Of a stretch of DNA of 64,000 nucleotides, positions 22,109-32,660 are shown one piece after another. Below the pieces are notes generated by a model. The model saw nothing but the letters and a program-made list of their open reading frames with translations, was not told where the DNA came from and made no database searches. How positions within the stretch are numbered: the stretch's first letter is position 1; the number at the start of each line of letters is the position of its first letter. Source of the stretch: Nephrocerus scutellatus (Eukaryota; Arthropoda; Insecta; Diptera; Pipunculidae); contig OX352761.1 in the NCBI GenBank assembly GCA_947095585.1, positions 132,152,277 to 132,216,276 of the forward strand. Direction: 5' to 3'. The translations under genes and the position numbers were made by a program.

Positions 22109-25100
22109 ATGTTTTACAAAAAGTTATTTTTTGTATTAGCTGTGGTTGCCTGTGTGGTTGCAGTTGTAAAAGGTAAATCTTCAATTTATTTGATTTTGAA
22201 AATCGTAGTAAAGGATATTAATTACATTTTTGCTGTCAATGCAAATTTATGTAAATTTATTAATAACCATTAATAATTGCATATCCGATTAAATATAATT
22301 AAAAAAGTTTAATTTCGGAGTAAAAAAACCATTTTTTGTAAAACTTGTATTTAACTTGATTTTGTCTGTCCGCATGTTTCTTCGACTTCTTTTTATCACT
22401 TGTATTTGGTGTAATTAAGAAAAAGAAAATATTTGTGCAATCCAAAAAGATACCACTACGGGCAGCGATGGTATTAAAAAATAATATAATAATAAGCAAA
22501 TATATATCTGTGTTTTTCAATAGCCAGAATTGTGTCCAAAATTTAAATAAAAAGCCAAAGTTAAATACGGGGTCTGTGGTTTGTTATATCTGCATAGAAA
22601 CTTTACATGCAATAATGCACGAATTTTTATGACTGTGAATTTTAATCCAACAAACAATTATAACTGAGAGCTAGACAAGTTACAAAAACCAAAGAAAACA
22701 TAAAAACGTAAAAATAATAATTGGGTTAAACATTTTGGCATTTATTTATAATTAATTAGTCCAGATTTCCGACGTGACGTTTCAAATAGAAGGACACACA
22801 ATTGTTTTTGTGGGTAATCATCGCATTATTCGTTGCCAGCTTATTAGAAGATAAATTTAAAAAAATATATTAATTTTAGTTATTTTTACAGTTAATTATA
22901 TGCCCCGATTACCTTATTTTATGTATGATTCACTTCTTTTCCAGATAGAAACCCCTGAAAGAGTAGTTACCTGAGAATTTAGTTCCTATATATAAATTTT
23001 ATACTAAATTCGTGGGTTCAGTTCTTAGGTCTAAGCGTTTTGTTGGATTAATTTAGAATTCGTATGCTGTGACCATAATAAGATTTTGGTCGGTTACGTT
23101 AAATGTTCGTTAACTTACCTGGGATTAGGCAAGGTGTCATTGAAGTGAGACATTCGACGAGGAAATTTAACAACTGAGAGAAATTGTGTGAAATGCAAGT
23201 AGTTGCTAAAGTTCATTACTGGTAAATTAAAGAATTAGATAAATTGCTAAGCTTTTTCTTCGGTTTTGTCGTGAAAATAAGCCAACTGCAGGCCATTATA
23301 CATAGTTGGCCCTTTAGAGTTAGCGCAGGTAAAATTGCCGCAACCAAACGAGTACTTTTATAAAAAATTATATTTGACAACGTTGCTTTAGCGTGAGACT
23401 TTTCTATATTAAATTGCAAGACTAGATGTGTTGAAACGTGTTGAAATAAACCACACCTAACTTCACGTATAGCTGAGAAACCTATTGGAAAAATGGGGTT
23501 TCCCAATTAATTTTTTTTTATCATTACGCTCACGTCACTCGATCCTTATTATGCTTCGCAAAGAGGAGGCGTTAAGGTAAAAAAGGAAGTAAAAGGAAGA
23601 GAAGATGAGAAGTCTGCGAGCTTGTAATTTGAAGGATTATATCAATCGGTCTTTGGTCTGATCTTTAACTTTTTTTTTATGAAAACTTATAGCTAAAAAT
23701 CTTGGTCTGATCTTTATTTTTTTTTTTTATGAAAACTTATTGCCAAGGAAGAACTCCCTGAAAGACTTGCGCCACGGTAATAAGTCGGGCTAAGCCCTGT
23801 ATTAAAATTGAAAAATCGAAGGAATGTAATTTACAATAAATCACATTACTTACGTTTGTAGCCGGTTTCCATTTATTTTCTCAGAATTCTCTCTGATTCA
23901 TTGAAAAAGCAAAACGGAAAAAGATCACAACCTAAAAACGACGCGAGTTCAAATGCTTTAATCATTGCGTCATGATCAGAAAAAACTACAAAAAACCCTG
24001 ACCAAGAAAATATTACAAATATTTAGGTAATTGAGCCTTCAAATTTATTGGAACATCTATAGTACAATTCGGTCCTTCTGCAATTTTACGTCTTTCTTGA
24101 AGGCCAACTCGACAGTGAATCGTTCCTGATTCGTCTGTAGTTACAGGCCTTACAAACGAAAAAGGCACGAACAACTATCGAGCCGAAAGGCTTATCAAAA
24201 TTCTGCTTCTAAAATTAAAAAACTAAAAAATTAAAATTATTGCAAATTCCTCAAATATTCTTTGATGATTCTTTGTGGCTTTTCGTAGGTTGGCCAAGTC
24301 CTCTCGAGCAAACTTCAATTCAGGATTTTGAACAACATTTTCGTTTCGTTTCGTTCGTTCGTTTTTTCGTTTTTAATTTTTTCCTGGGACACACATATAA
24401 ACAGTACTGTCGGTAAGGTGTACAGTGGACTGCATACAATGTGGGCCAGTCAGCGTTTTCTATCTACAAAAACCAAGTTGATGCTGGCAAAAACTCTTCT
24501 ATTACCAGTCTTACTCTATGGATGCGAAATTTTTTATGAGCCTAGATCACAACTGCATATGTATAACAACATCGCTCGATATATTTTGAGTTTGAAATAT
24601 GGTGACCATGTTTCGATATTCTATAAGCAGATATTTAGATGTTCCTTTGAAAATGTTTTAGAATTCGAGTTAATGTGTTCATTAAGCGACATATTGGAAA
24701 CACATCACTCAGAATACCTATTTGATAAGCTGCAACCTCTACCTACTCGAAAGTCTGTCATGTTGGCTCAACCAAGGTACTCATGTCAATTGTCCGAACG
24801 TCAATTTTTTGTTCAAGCTGTTCGATTGTGGTACTCTCTGCCAATAAAACTTAGAAGAATTGGAAACGCAAAGAAATTTAAACCTTTGTTTTTACACATT
24901 TGGCCACCGAATAGATAGAATAATACTTAGTATTAAATTTATAAATTCTCGTATATTTTAAACTTACATTATTTATTTGTTTCTTTCTTTCTTTTATTAT
25001 TTATCCATTATATCTACACATAATAATTTTTCTATCTCTAATTTCAATTAACACTTAATCAACTACTTTTAAGCCTTACACTTTGCCTTTTATTGATTAT

Positions 25101-28100
25101 TATCATCTTCATTGCAAGTAATATTATGTTAAATACATAAAATTATGAATTCAATGCGGGAATACAGAGCTTGGCAACGCATTCTACATACGTGCAATAC
25201 GTCAAAAGAAACTATCTCTTAACTTAACAGTACGTCCTAAAATTGGTTTTGTGTAAACCTATGATCGCGTATGGATGCTGAACAAAATCGGCTTTTTCTC
25301 TTGAATAACGCGCTCTTGGTTGCAGCGATAAAAGAGCGACAAGCTAGAATCATTCCTATGGTCATCGAGCGAATCTATGGAATTTGCAATTTTTTCGTCA
25401 CCAATTAGTTTTAACGCTCGTTTCTATATTCTATCTAGTAGATGAAGGATATTACACACATAACGGCATATTAACTGAATGTTAAATGTTAACCAAAAAT
25501 GTTATCCAATAATCGCAACAAAAAAAAAAGGAAACTACTTTCCACCGTATAAGTGGGAATATTAACGTATGGGAAAAGTATAAAAATACCTTCGTGGTAT
25601 TCCCAAATCCGAATTTAGGTTTATCTAATCTTCTGCTGAATGAACGGAATATAATGTCTGATGCGAACTTCTTTGTTTCACAATTCCGACAATCGTTTCG
25701 GTGTTAAGATAAATATTACAACCACGGACAACAAACCCGACAAACAAACCTACATGCATTGATGTGGTGTATTAGAGGTGCAAGCTCTCTATATCAGCGT
25801 ATCAGCATATCAGCGGACAGCATTTTAATTGCTGTCGTAAATTAATCCCTTCGGGAAAATAACAAATGTGTGAACTGTAAAAGGTGGGCAGAGTTACCCT
25901 TACCGTACAACCCACAAAGTGCGACAAGAAAAATGTCCTAATACACTCTTCTTGCAATTGTGGTTGCGGCTCGCACATCAAATGTACAATATATCACAAA
26001 AAGAACGAGGTCTGATGAAGACTTCATAGACATAGTCGTCAATGGACGTGTTGATGGTATGTCATAAAAGACTTAAAAGACATAAAAACCATTAATGTCT
26101 TTTTTAACCCCTCCCCTAACCATCATTCCAAGCTAAAGGGACTGGGTTTTTAATATTTGTTTCAAATCGCGACAAACAAATTCTTAAAAAAATTAAAGCT
26201 CAAAATATTCTATAATTACTAATTACATGTGCCTTTTGCAGAATTCTACACAGAGCACATTTAGACGTGTTTCATAATAATATGTCAGGAGGTGGTTCGT
26301 TTATTATATCCAAATAATCCTCATAATGTCGTGTTAGTAATAAAACTAATAAACTTTCAATCTTTATTAGTATTTTTGTAAATGTCATTTATTTTTATCT
26401 AGCAATTTTTTTTTATTTGTTGCACACTACACATTCTAATTATTTTTTTTTAAAGGAAAACGGATGAAAAACCTTTAAATCTTTATTAACCGGCATGTTT
26501 GTGTTTAAATTATCTGTTACAACAAATTTCCGTATATCATTGATATAATCATTTTACTAAATGATGTGGTAACCCATATCTTTTTGATTCAAACGTTTTA
26601 AAGGCTTTTTTGAGATCCACTAGACAGGAAGCCGTTGTCCTCTTATCATTCAGATGCCAATTGACATCTGAAATTAGTATGATCGTCAGAAGGTGGTAAA
26701 TGAAGAATGGTGTTCTGAGCATTGGTCGGACATGACCAAGTTCATATGATACCAACTGCTGCTGATCCCTTTATTCTACAGAATCCCAGAAACACCAAAA
26801 GTATTTTTCACGGTCCCACCTCTCGCGAATTTCTGACTAATGTCTGACAGCAATAACTTGTCACGGAAAGCTTCTCAACTCGCCTTTCGGATACGGCATT
26901 AAATTGTAGGTCCTTTCCATTTCTGTGCAAACATATAACACGCTCGACAAGAATGGCAGCGAAAAGCAAGGCCTTGTCGCACCAAATATCATTGTTATAA
27001 ATGAAGATTAGAAATAAACACGGATTAAATTTGATTGATTTAACATCGGCAATGAAGCAAAGCAATTTAAAAAATTGAGATGTGTCAAAAAGATTTTTAA
27101 CTTTTCGTTCATGCATTTTTAAACATATTTTGTCTTCAGATAAAATTAAGCTAAGACCCCCCAAACACTAGAAATCTCAACACCCAACCACCAACCAATG
27201 TGTCAACTTACTTTATTGCGAGAATTGTCTATTAGAATTTCGCTTAATAGATCGATTCTCGGCCGATCAATGGTCATCGACATTAAGCAGCGTTAGGGAC
27301 GGTTAGTAACTAGAGGATGGTTCATTGTTGCATGAAAAAAAGGAATCAAACCGATCGATGGTTGGATTTGGGTGGGCTTGTATATTAAAATATAGATTAT
27401 CAGTTAACCCTCGAATTTATTGTAATATCTTTCATATTCCCAGTGAATACTGAATGTGAATTCTGCATATTAGGTAAGATATTTTAAGATAAAATTAGAA
27501 ATAATTCTCTCAGCGCTGTTACGCTGTTATTAGAGTAGAGTAGCTCTAGAAGTATATCTGTTTATTACTTTTAGCTTAATTTAAGATAAAAAATTAAAAT
27601 AAATAGGATTCAAAAAAAATTATTTGATCACCTTCACCTCAGCCATTTCACAGATGACAGATTAAAGGTATACGAGTAATTGTCGCCTCCCATATTATAA
27701 TTTAATTGTCGTAGTAGTCGGTCGTTTTTCGGAATTAAATTTTTAATTTTTTAATTATTTCTTTTTAAATCATATAAATTTAAAAGAAAGGAATCAAAAT
27801 TCAAATCATCATGAAAGGCCTGAGTTGGAGGAGGTTGCGAGGAACCGCAGAGAATAATCAAGAGCTCAATTTGAGTCAAGATTTTTCGCTCATCCTTGAT
27901 GTGGTGTTTGGCGTTGGAGCTTATCGGCTCGATAGTTTTCGTTTGTTAGGCCTGGTACTCCAAACGAATCCGGTACAATTAACTGTCGAGTTGTGGGCAT
28001 TCAAGAAAGAAGTCAGCTAGTTCCTGAAAGACCGAATTTTTCAATAGAGGCTCCAAGAATTTTGAAGGCTCACGTATGTCATTTTTTTTGTAATATTTTC

Positions 28101-31100
28101 ATGGTCAAGGTTTTTTGTAGTTTTCCTTGACCATTCATTAAAGCATTTGGACTCGCGTCGTTTTAGTTTCGTGAACGTTTTTTCCGTATTGCTTTTTTCA
28201 ATGAATCAGGGAGAATTCCGAGAAAATAAAATTGAAACCGGCTACAAACGTGAGAAATGTGATATATTGTAAATCACATTTCTCCGATTTACTTCTTAAT
28301 TTTAATAAAGGGCTTAGCCCACCTTATTGCCGTGGCGCAAGTCATTCAGGGAGTATTCACTTGGCAATAAGTTTAAATATATATATAAAAAAAAAAAGGT
28401 TATTATAGGCGCTACTATTTATATCATTTCACATAGTCAGGCAGCACTGAAAGCGCTATCGTCCAGCATAATGGACTCTAAATCAGTTAAATGCTGCTAC
28501 GATGAACTGCAATCCCTGGCCGGGCTCAACAGGGTAAAACACGGTTGGGTACCTGGTCACCAGGGTGTTGCAGGCAACGAACATGCAGATAAACTAGCTA
28601 GGGCAGGTTCAGAATCTGCGTTCTTATGACCGGAACCATACTGTGATATTAGCTGGGCTACCACCACAGCGATGATTAATAATTGGGAAAGGAAACTTCG
28701 TCTGGCCCACTGGGATAATACCCCAGGGCTTAGACAGTCCAAACGATTAATCAGGCCCTGTTCCTATAAGGAAATCCTTGCTCTTGATAGCATTAGAGAA
28801 CTAGAGATTTTCTCACAGGTCACTGTAGCTTACGATATCACCTTAACAAAATTAATCTGGGCTCTTACACGGAATGAAGGTTCTGCTTGGAGGAGGACGA
28901 AACATCCGGGCACATTCTCTGTGTTTGTCCAAGTTTGATCTGACTATGGAGACATATTTTCCACAAGGCATTTATGTTCATCGGCGGATTTTCGTAATTC
29001 TGCCCTTAAGGACATACTATTCTTTATTCAGAAGATAGTTAGTCTCTTAGATTAGTTACACCTTTCCATACAATAGATCTTTTTAGGTCGCAGTATCAGC
29101 CAATCGGGCTTGGGTTAAAGGGGGAAAAAAGCATCTCTGTCTGACTCCCTGATCGTGAGTGAGCGAGCAGTTCAACATAAGGATCCGGCACTAATGAACA
29201 GAACACTTAGGTTAGCGATTAATGAATAACCTCTCAGATTTCGAAAACGGTTCGATTCATTAAGAGCTCTGAATGGATCCTCTGAAAAAGAAAAGGTATA
29301 AGATCCTGTGGTAACACAAAGGACCACTATTGGTCTAAGTGAGCAATCACCACAACTTAGCCAAATCTATCCTAAAGAGAACAATTGGTCTCGTATGTGA
29401 GAAAGGACGATTCCGCAGACTTTATAATGAGCGCTACAATGTTACCGATATCGTGGAGAAAATTAAGCTCGGTAGGCTACGGTGGGCAGGAAATCTAGCT
29501 CCAATGAGCGAAGAGGATTTTGCTCGGAAGGTCCTTTGCGCTAAGAATTATGTGGCCCAATAACGAGGCAGGGATTTCAAACTAAATAAAACGACTTGAA
29601 ATCAGGACCTGTGGGTTGCCATAATCGGAACCCGATTGTAGAGCCACATATTATGATTTTTTTTTCTTATAATGTACGCACGCTAAAGGTATATGCACCC
29701 TTATAGTGCTTAGCACAGCGTGGGCGTTGGGAAATTAGGGAGAGGAAAAGATGAGATGTCTATATGCACGCGTGTCTTAAATGACTGCAGATCATACAGT
29801 CATGATGATGATGATAATGATTACAATTTCTTCATTTACCTTACCACTTAATTTACCTCTGTACCCAAAAATGACTCTCGGAATAAACAGACGAGTCTTC
29901 CTGTACATCGGTTTATCTATTTCCATTCAAGTTTTTTAATTATTAAAAAATATTTCTTATTACAACTACAGAGCTAACTGAGAAAAATATTCTACATACA
30001 AATGTCCTTAGCCACAGCTGCATTGAGTATATTAGTATCGTTACCTAATAGTGTGATTTGTCATCAGTTCTCGCTTTACGTAACTTAAATCTGTATTGTT
30101 GAAAATTTAGTGAATAGAATGTGTTAACCCATTGTTGGTATTTTTTATCACACAATAAGTCCTCCATCCATTGCATAACATCCATGTTTTTACAATGTTT
30201 CATTGTTTGCGAAATCACATTAACAAAAAAATAGAACTTTAACTGCGTGCATATAGAATTTCATGTATTTTTTTCAGTAACATAAAATGCATGCATGGCA
30301 ATAAACAATAAACGCTTTGGTCTTTTAGATGTTAAACTCTTAAAATTGTCTCATATGTTTGACGCTTTTCGATACAAACTGACAATCTACATTATGTGAA
30401 AGATAAAGTTTTTCCGTATGCGAAAGATTGTGCGTCGCCTCTAGATTTCTGTTGCACGAGAAAAGTTAAAGAAAGTTATAGGCGACTCAGCAGCAACAAA
30501 TTGCTGCATATAAACACCACAGGATCAATTTGTGGTGAATCATTTTTAATTATGATGATAGATGCGACACCCACAAATAATAACATGCTGTGTTTTTACA
30601 CATCAAAGTTAGAATTGATTTAAGAAGCATTACGGGGTTTTGTAGTTGGTATAAAAACGTCCAAAAGTTCTAATATTTATGGGTAAATTTTTAAATTTTT
30701 TATATAGGTATACAAGAATGTTTGAGCAAGAAAAAAACCCAGCAAAAGTAGCTGTTTATTTTTCTATACACACCTATCCATATCTCCTGAATTAATATAT
30801 TCTTCTTTACTATTTTTGTGTTGCAGGGTCTTGCCTCGAATACGGTCACTCTTGCTGGGGAGGTAAGGAGCATTGAATAGTTTATCATGTTGTAAACCAG
30901 TTTTAATTAAAAAGGAAAACACAAACTAATTATCTTCCGCAATCATTTCAGGTCATGGAAAACGATCAAGTGGAGTGGATTTTCGATCGCGTTCAGATGA
31001 TTCGCTCAGACGAATAACTCGCCTGGAAGATCTTGGTGGCAATGATTCAGGACATCAAAATGTGATTTAGAATTTTTGAATGTCGAGTATTAAAATTTAA

Positions 31101-31477
31101 TAATAAATTTATTGAATAATTTGCAGAGTATAACACGAAATCCGGATGAATCTGCAGACGATTGGGACAGGGAAAAAAGTTCATTGTTTGCTAAAGATCA
31201 AGAAGTAAATGAAGCAAAAATAAAAAATGTTCTTCTTAAACGAGCATCTGAAAATACTGATGGCTTAAGACGATTTCAAAAGCATTCCCGATTTTACGAT
31301 GTGGATTCTGAAAAACAGTTCGACACAAGGGCACGTGGTAGCCGTCAATCACGTCCATTTTTAAAATATTTCAAAATGGCAAATAAAGTTCCACGAAACA
31401 TCGACGGGTCTCACCGAATGGATAGTTACTCTCGGAGCAATTCTATAGAAGATATGAAATACTATAATTTAAATTAG
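22109..31477 (+). CDS. CCHa1: CCHamide-1 neuropeptide precursor, 4 coding exons, 186 aa
   Basis: Exons 22109-22172, 30827-30862, 30952-31061 and 31127-31477 join in frame (561 bp) across GT-AG introns of 8654, 89 and 65 bp. Residues 1-22 are a signal peptide (MFYKKLFFVLAVVACVVAVV, then KG). It is followed at once by SCLEYGHSCWGGH, then the amidation/cleavage signal GKR. This is the CCHamide-1 layout: two Cys forming a ring, a His-amide C terminus and a single peptide directly after the signal sequence. It differs from the Drosophila peptide as I recall it by one residue (Gly for Ala before His). CCHamide-1 acts on a GPCR in brain-gut signalling. The rest of the precursor is charged and poorly conserved, with one more KR site (VLLKRASE). 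The last donor (AAT|GTGATT) is weak; without splicing the protein ends after NVI. Many transposons sit in intron 1. Confidence 0.93.
22173..23036. other. Proximal part of CCHamide-1 intron 1
   Basis: This intronic sequence is AT-rich. I see no exon or bounded repeat in it. Confidence 0.5.
23037..23322 (-). repeat. Copy of the GGGCCAACTATAA element
   Basis: This block is the inverse of 40786-41093: shared words include TTGGATTAATTTAG, GTGACCATAAT, TTTTGGTCGGTT and CAACTGAGAGAAATTG. One end retains TAGTTGGCCC, the other has lost its terminus. It is a degraded copy of the MITE at 40786. Confidence 0.75.
23640..23736 (+). repeat. Short tandem duplication, ~54 bp
   Basis: TTGGTCTGATCTTTA, a T-run and ATGAAAACTTAT occur twice in succession. 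The second copy runs directly into the serial-hairpin repeat at 23737. Confidence 0.7.
23737..24300 (+). repeat. Serial-hairpin repeat family, copy 1
   Basis: It begins TTATTGCCAAGGAAGAACTC and contains TTGCGCCACGGTAATAA, so the outer arms TTATTGCC and GG(C/T)AATAA pair. GGGCTAAGCCC, another perfect stem, follows. After that come GGAATGTAATTTACA and the shared segment TAGCCGGTTTCCATTTATTTTC. Further copies are at 27811-28370, 32404-32660, 40215-40606 and 61579-62960. No protein is encoded. Confidence 0.85.
24360..24940 (+). pseudogene. LINE RT C-terminal fragment, open frame ~190 aa
   Basis: From about 24400 the frame reads STVGKVYSGLHTMW, then TKTKLMLAKTLLLPVLLYGCE, the thumb region found after the RT palm in many non-LTR elements, and ends with VQAVRLWYSLPIKLRRI close to the element's end. 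The N-terminal 25 residues before this are unrelated sequence. The stretch is free of stops to 24918, so the insertion is fairly young, but it lacks the catalytic core and is 5'-truncated. Confidence 0.75.
24941..25739. other. CCHamide-1 intron 1, no feature seen
   Basis: AT-rich intronic DNA. No exon or recognisable repeat stands out. Confidence 0.45.
25740..26015 (+). pseudogene. Cystine-knot-like (CTCK) sequence with in-frame stops
   Basis: One frame from 25740 to the stop at 26013 gives CIDVVY, stop, RCKLSISAY, then FNCCRKL, stop twice, VGRVTLTVQPTKC and SSCNCGCGSHIKC. The cysteine order (C...C.S.S.Y...CC...VTL...C...C.C.C) resembles C-terminal cystine-knot domains of secreted mucin/hemolectin or bursicon-like proteins. 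Three in-frame stops (25773, 25860, 25878) argue for a pseudogene, or for separate small exons. The flanks show no signal peptide. Family assignment is tentative. Confidence 0.4.
26549..26755 (-). pseudogene. LINE RT fragment
   Basis: The minus-strand frame contains HLLTIILISDVNWHLNDKR then ASCLVDLKKAF, the pre-catalytic segment of non-LTR RTs (usual form ACLIDLEKAFDT). The fragment is short and has lost both ends. It differs from LINE family A. Confidence 0.7.
26756..27810. other. CCHamide-1 intron 1, unclassified DNA
   Basis: No gene is seen. Around 27155-27370 CCCCAAACACTAGAAATC and GATTCTCGGCCGATCAATGG recall the MITE at 8326, but no clean terminal repeats were found. Confidence 0.4.
27811..28370 (-). 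repeat. Serial-hairpin repeat family, copy 2
   Basis: It is in the opposite orientation to copy 1 and ends with GGGCTTAGCCC, TTATTGCCGTGGCGCAAGTC and TTGGCAATAA. It also shares GCATTTGGACTCGCGTCG and TCGGCTCGATAGTTTTCG with copy 1. The open frame at 27811-28020 is within the repeat and probably meaningless. Confidence 0.85.
28400..29345 (+). pseudogene. LINE RNase H domain and 3' part, decayed
   Basis: The frame shows IISHSQAALKALSS, then HGWVPGHQGVAGNEHADKLA, the RNase H pattern with the conserved H.G..GNE.AD signature. After a stop at 28627, WATTTAMINNWERKL continues in frame, and MSSADFRNSALKDILFFI-like sequence follows near 28980. The last part, 29225-29345, matches the 3' tail of the fragment at 20440-20600. 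It is probably two joined LINE pieces. No intact gene. Confidence 0.8.
29330..29660 (+). pseudogene. LINE family A copy 4, 3' end only
   Basis: The frame includes LVCEKGRFRRLYNERY and IKLGRLRWAGNLAPMSEEDFA, close to the C-terminal segment of the copy at 56580-57113. It ends with TTGTAGAGCCACATATTATG, the family 3' terminus. It is 5'-truncated. Confidence 0.85.
29661..30826. other. Distal part of CCHamide-1 intron 1
   Basis: No exon is recognisable. An ATGATGATGATAATGAT microsatellite lies at about 29803-29820. The open frame at 30396-30623 has no domain. Confidence 0.4.
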
Positions 31478-31741
31478 AGATGATTTCTAAAAAGACCTAC
31501 ATTTTTAGGAAAATCACAAGTTCGATCAATCAAACTTAATTATTTATTATTATTAGAGTAAAACCAAAAGCATATACTATCTCTATAAATATTGCAACAT
31601 TGTTGGATTTTTATTTAAAGTGTCAATGCTTATAATTTAAATGTAAATTGTTAATAAAATCAAATAAAAAACAAGGAGCACCACCACATTTCATAAGTAA
31701 CAGAACAATATTACAAAGCACTATTTTACCAATGTATAAAT

Positions 31742-32290
31742 CTAAGCTTTTATTTTTGCTGGAAGTTCAAAGCAAACAGCGTCTCCGTGCTTGTCTCGTA
31801 ATCCCCAATGGACAACTAAGCTTACCGTTGGATAAATCGGCAGAACTTTGAACGTATTCTTATATACATATGTTTTTCCAGCTTGTAGTGGACAACCAAC
31901 TTTGTTTTCACCTTCAGAATCATAGATATAAGGACATGCACTTGTCCCATAGTAACCCGGAAATGGTAGCGGAACATCAAGAATGATTCCTTTGATATCT
32001 GAGTCCAATTCGTCAAAGTCCCTCGTTGGAGTGATTTTCATTTCAATATTGACGTCTGTCTTTCGTTTTAAAATACATTTGCCCTTTGAACAGCTAGTAA
32101 TGGTAATGTCAGATGGTTCCAACTTGTTTGCTTTGCCTAATAATTAATTTTGTAGTTGGTGTTGATGAAACCAAAAAAACGATTTAAAAAAAAATTGTTT
32201 CTTACTTTTGGGACAACTTTTTACTTCAGTTGTCGCAGCTAAAACAAATGATCCCCACAGCATGCAGCACATCATCATCCAGTAATACAT
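31742..32290 (-). CDS. Npc2: NPC2/ML-domain secreted lipid-binding protein, 2 exons, 159 aa
   Basis: Exon 1 is 32290-32206 and exon 2 is 32136-31742, joined across a 69-bp GT-AG intron (480 bp). The N terminus MYYWMMMCCMLWGSFVLAA is a signal peptide. The mature part shows the MD-2-related lipid-recognition fold: CPKSKANK, then ITITSCSKGKCILKRKT, VPLPFPGYYGTSACPY, KVGCPLQAG and AVCFELPAK. All six NPC2 cysteines are present (three disulfides expected). NPC2 proteins bind sterols in the lysosome or extracellular fluid; fly paralogues act in sterol homeostasis, immunity and ecdysteroid supply. The gene converges on CCHamide-1, with about 265 bp between stop codons. Which fly Npc2 paralogue it is cannot be told. 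A serial-hairpin repeat ends about 110 bp upstream of the ATG. Confidence 0.93.
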
Positions 32291-32403
32291 GGCTTATGTT
32301 CTTTATTGGAAATATCTCCGCCTCTCTTTATGAGCACAATGAGAAATTTTTTTTTTTAAATTATTAAAATGCAATATAAAATAGTATTTTTTATAAACAT
32401 AAA

Positions 32404-32660
32404 CTAATTGCCAAGGGAGAACTCCCTGAATGACATGAGTCACGGCAACAAGGTGGGCTATGATGCCCTTTATTAAAATTAAATAAAATAAAAATTTAAG
32501 GAATGTGATTTAAAATATATCACATTCCTTACGTTTGTAGACGGTTTCAATTTATTTTCCAGAATTCTTTCTGAAAAAGCAATACGAAAAAACTAACATG
32601 AAAACTAAAACGGTGCGAGTCCAAATGCTTTTATCAATATAAGACATACGAATCTTTACT
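32404..32660 (+). repeat. Serial-hairpin repeat family, copy 3 (truncated)
   Basis: It starts with TAATTGCCAAGGGAGAACTC and TGAATGACATGAGTCACGG, has AAGGAATGTGATTT paired with ATCACATTCCTT as a perfect hairpin, and runs into AAAACGGTGCGAGTCCAAATGC. Its tail from 32587 onwards is included in the 1654-bp duplication, which places the duplication after this insertion. Confidence 0.85.
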
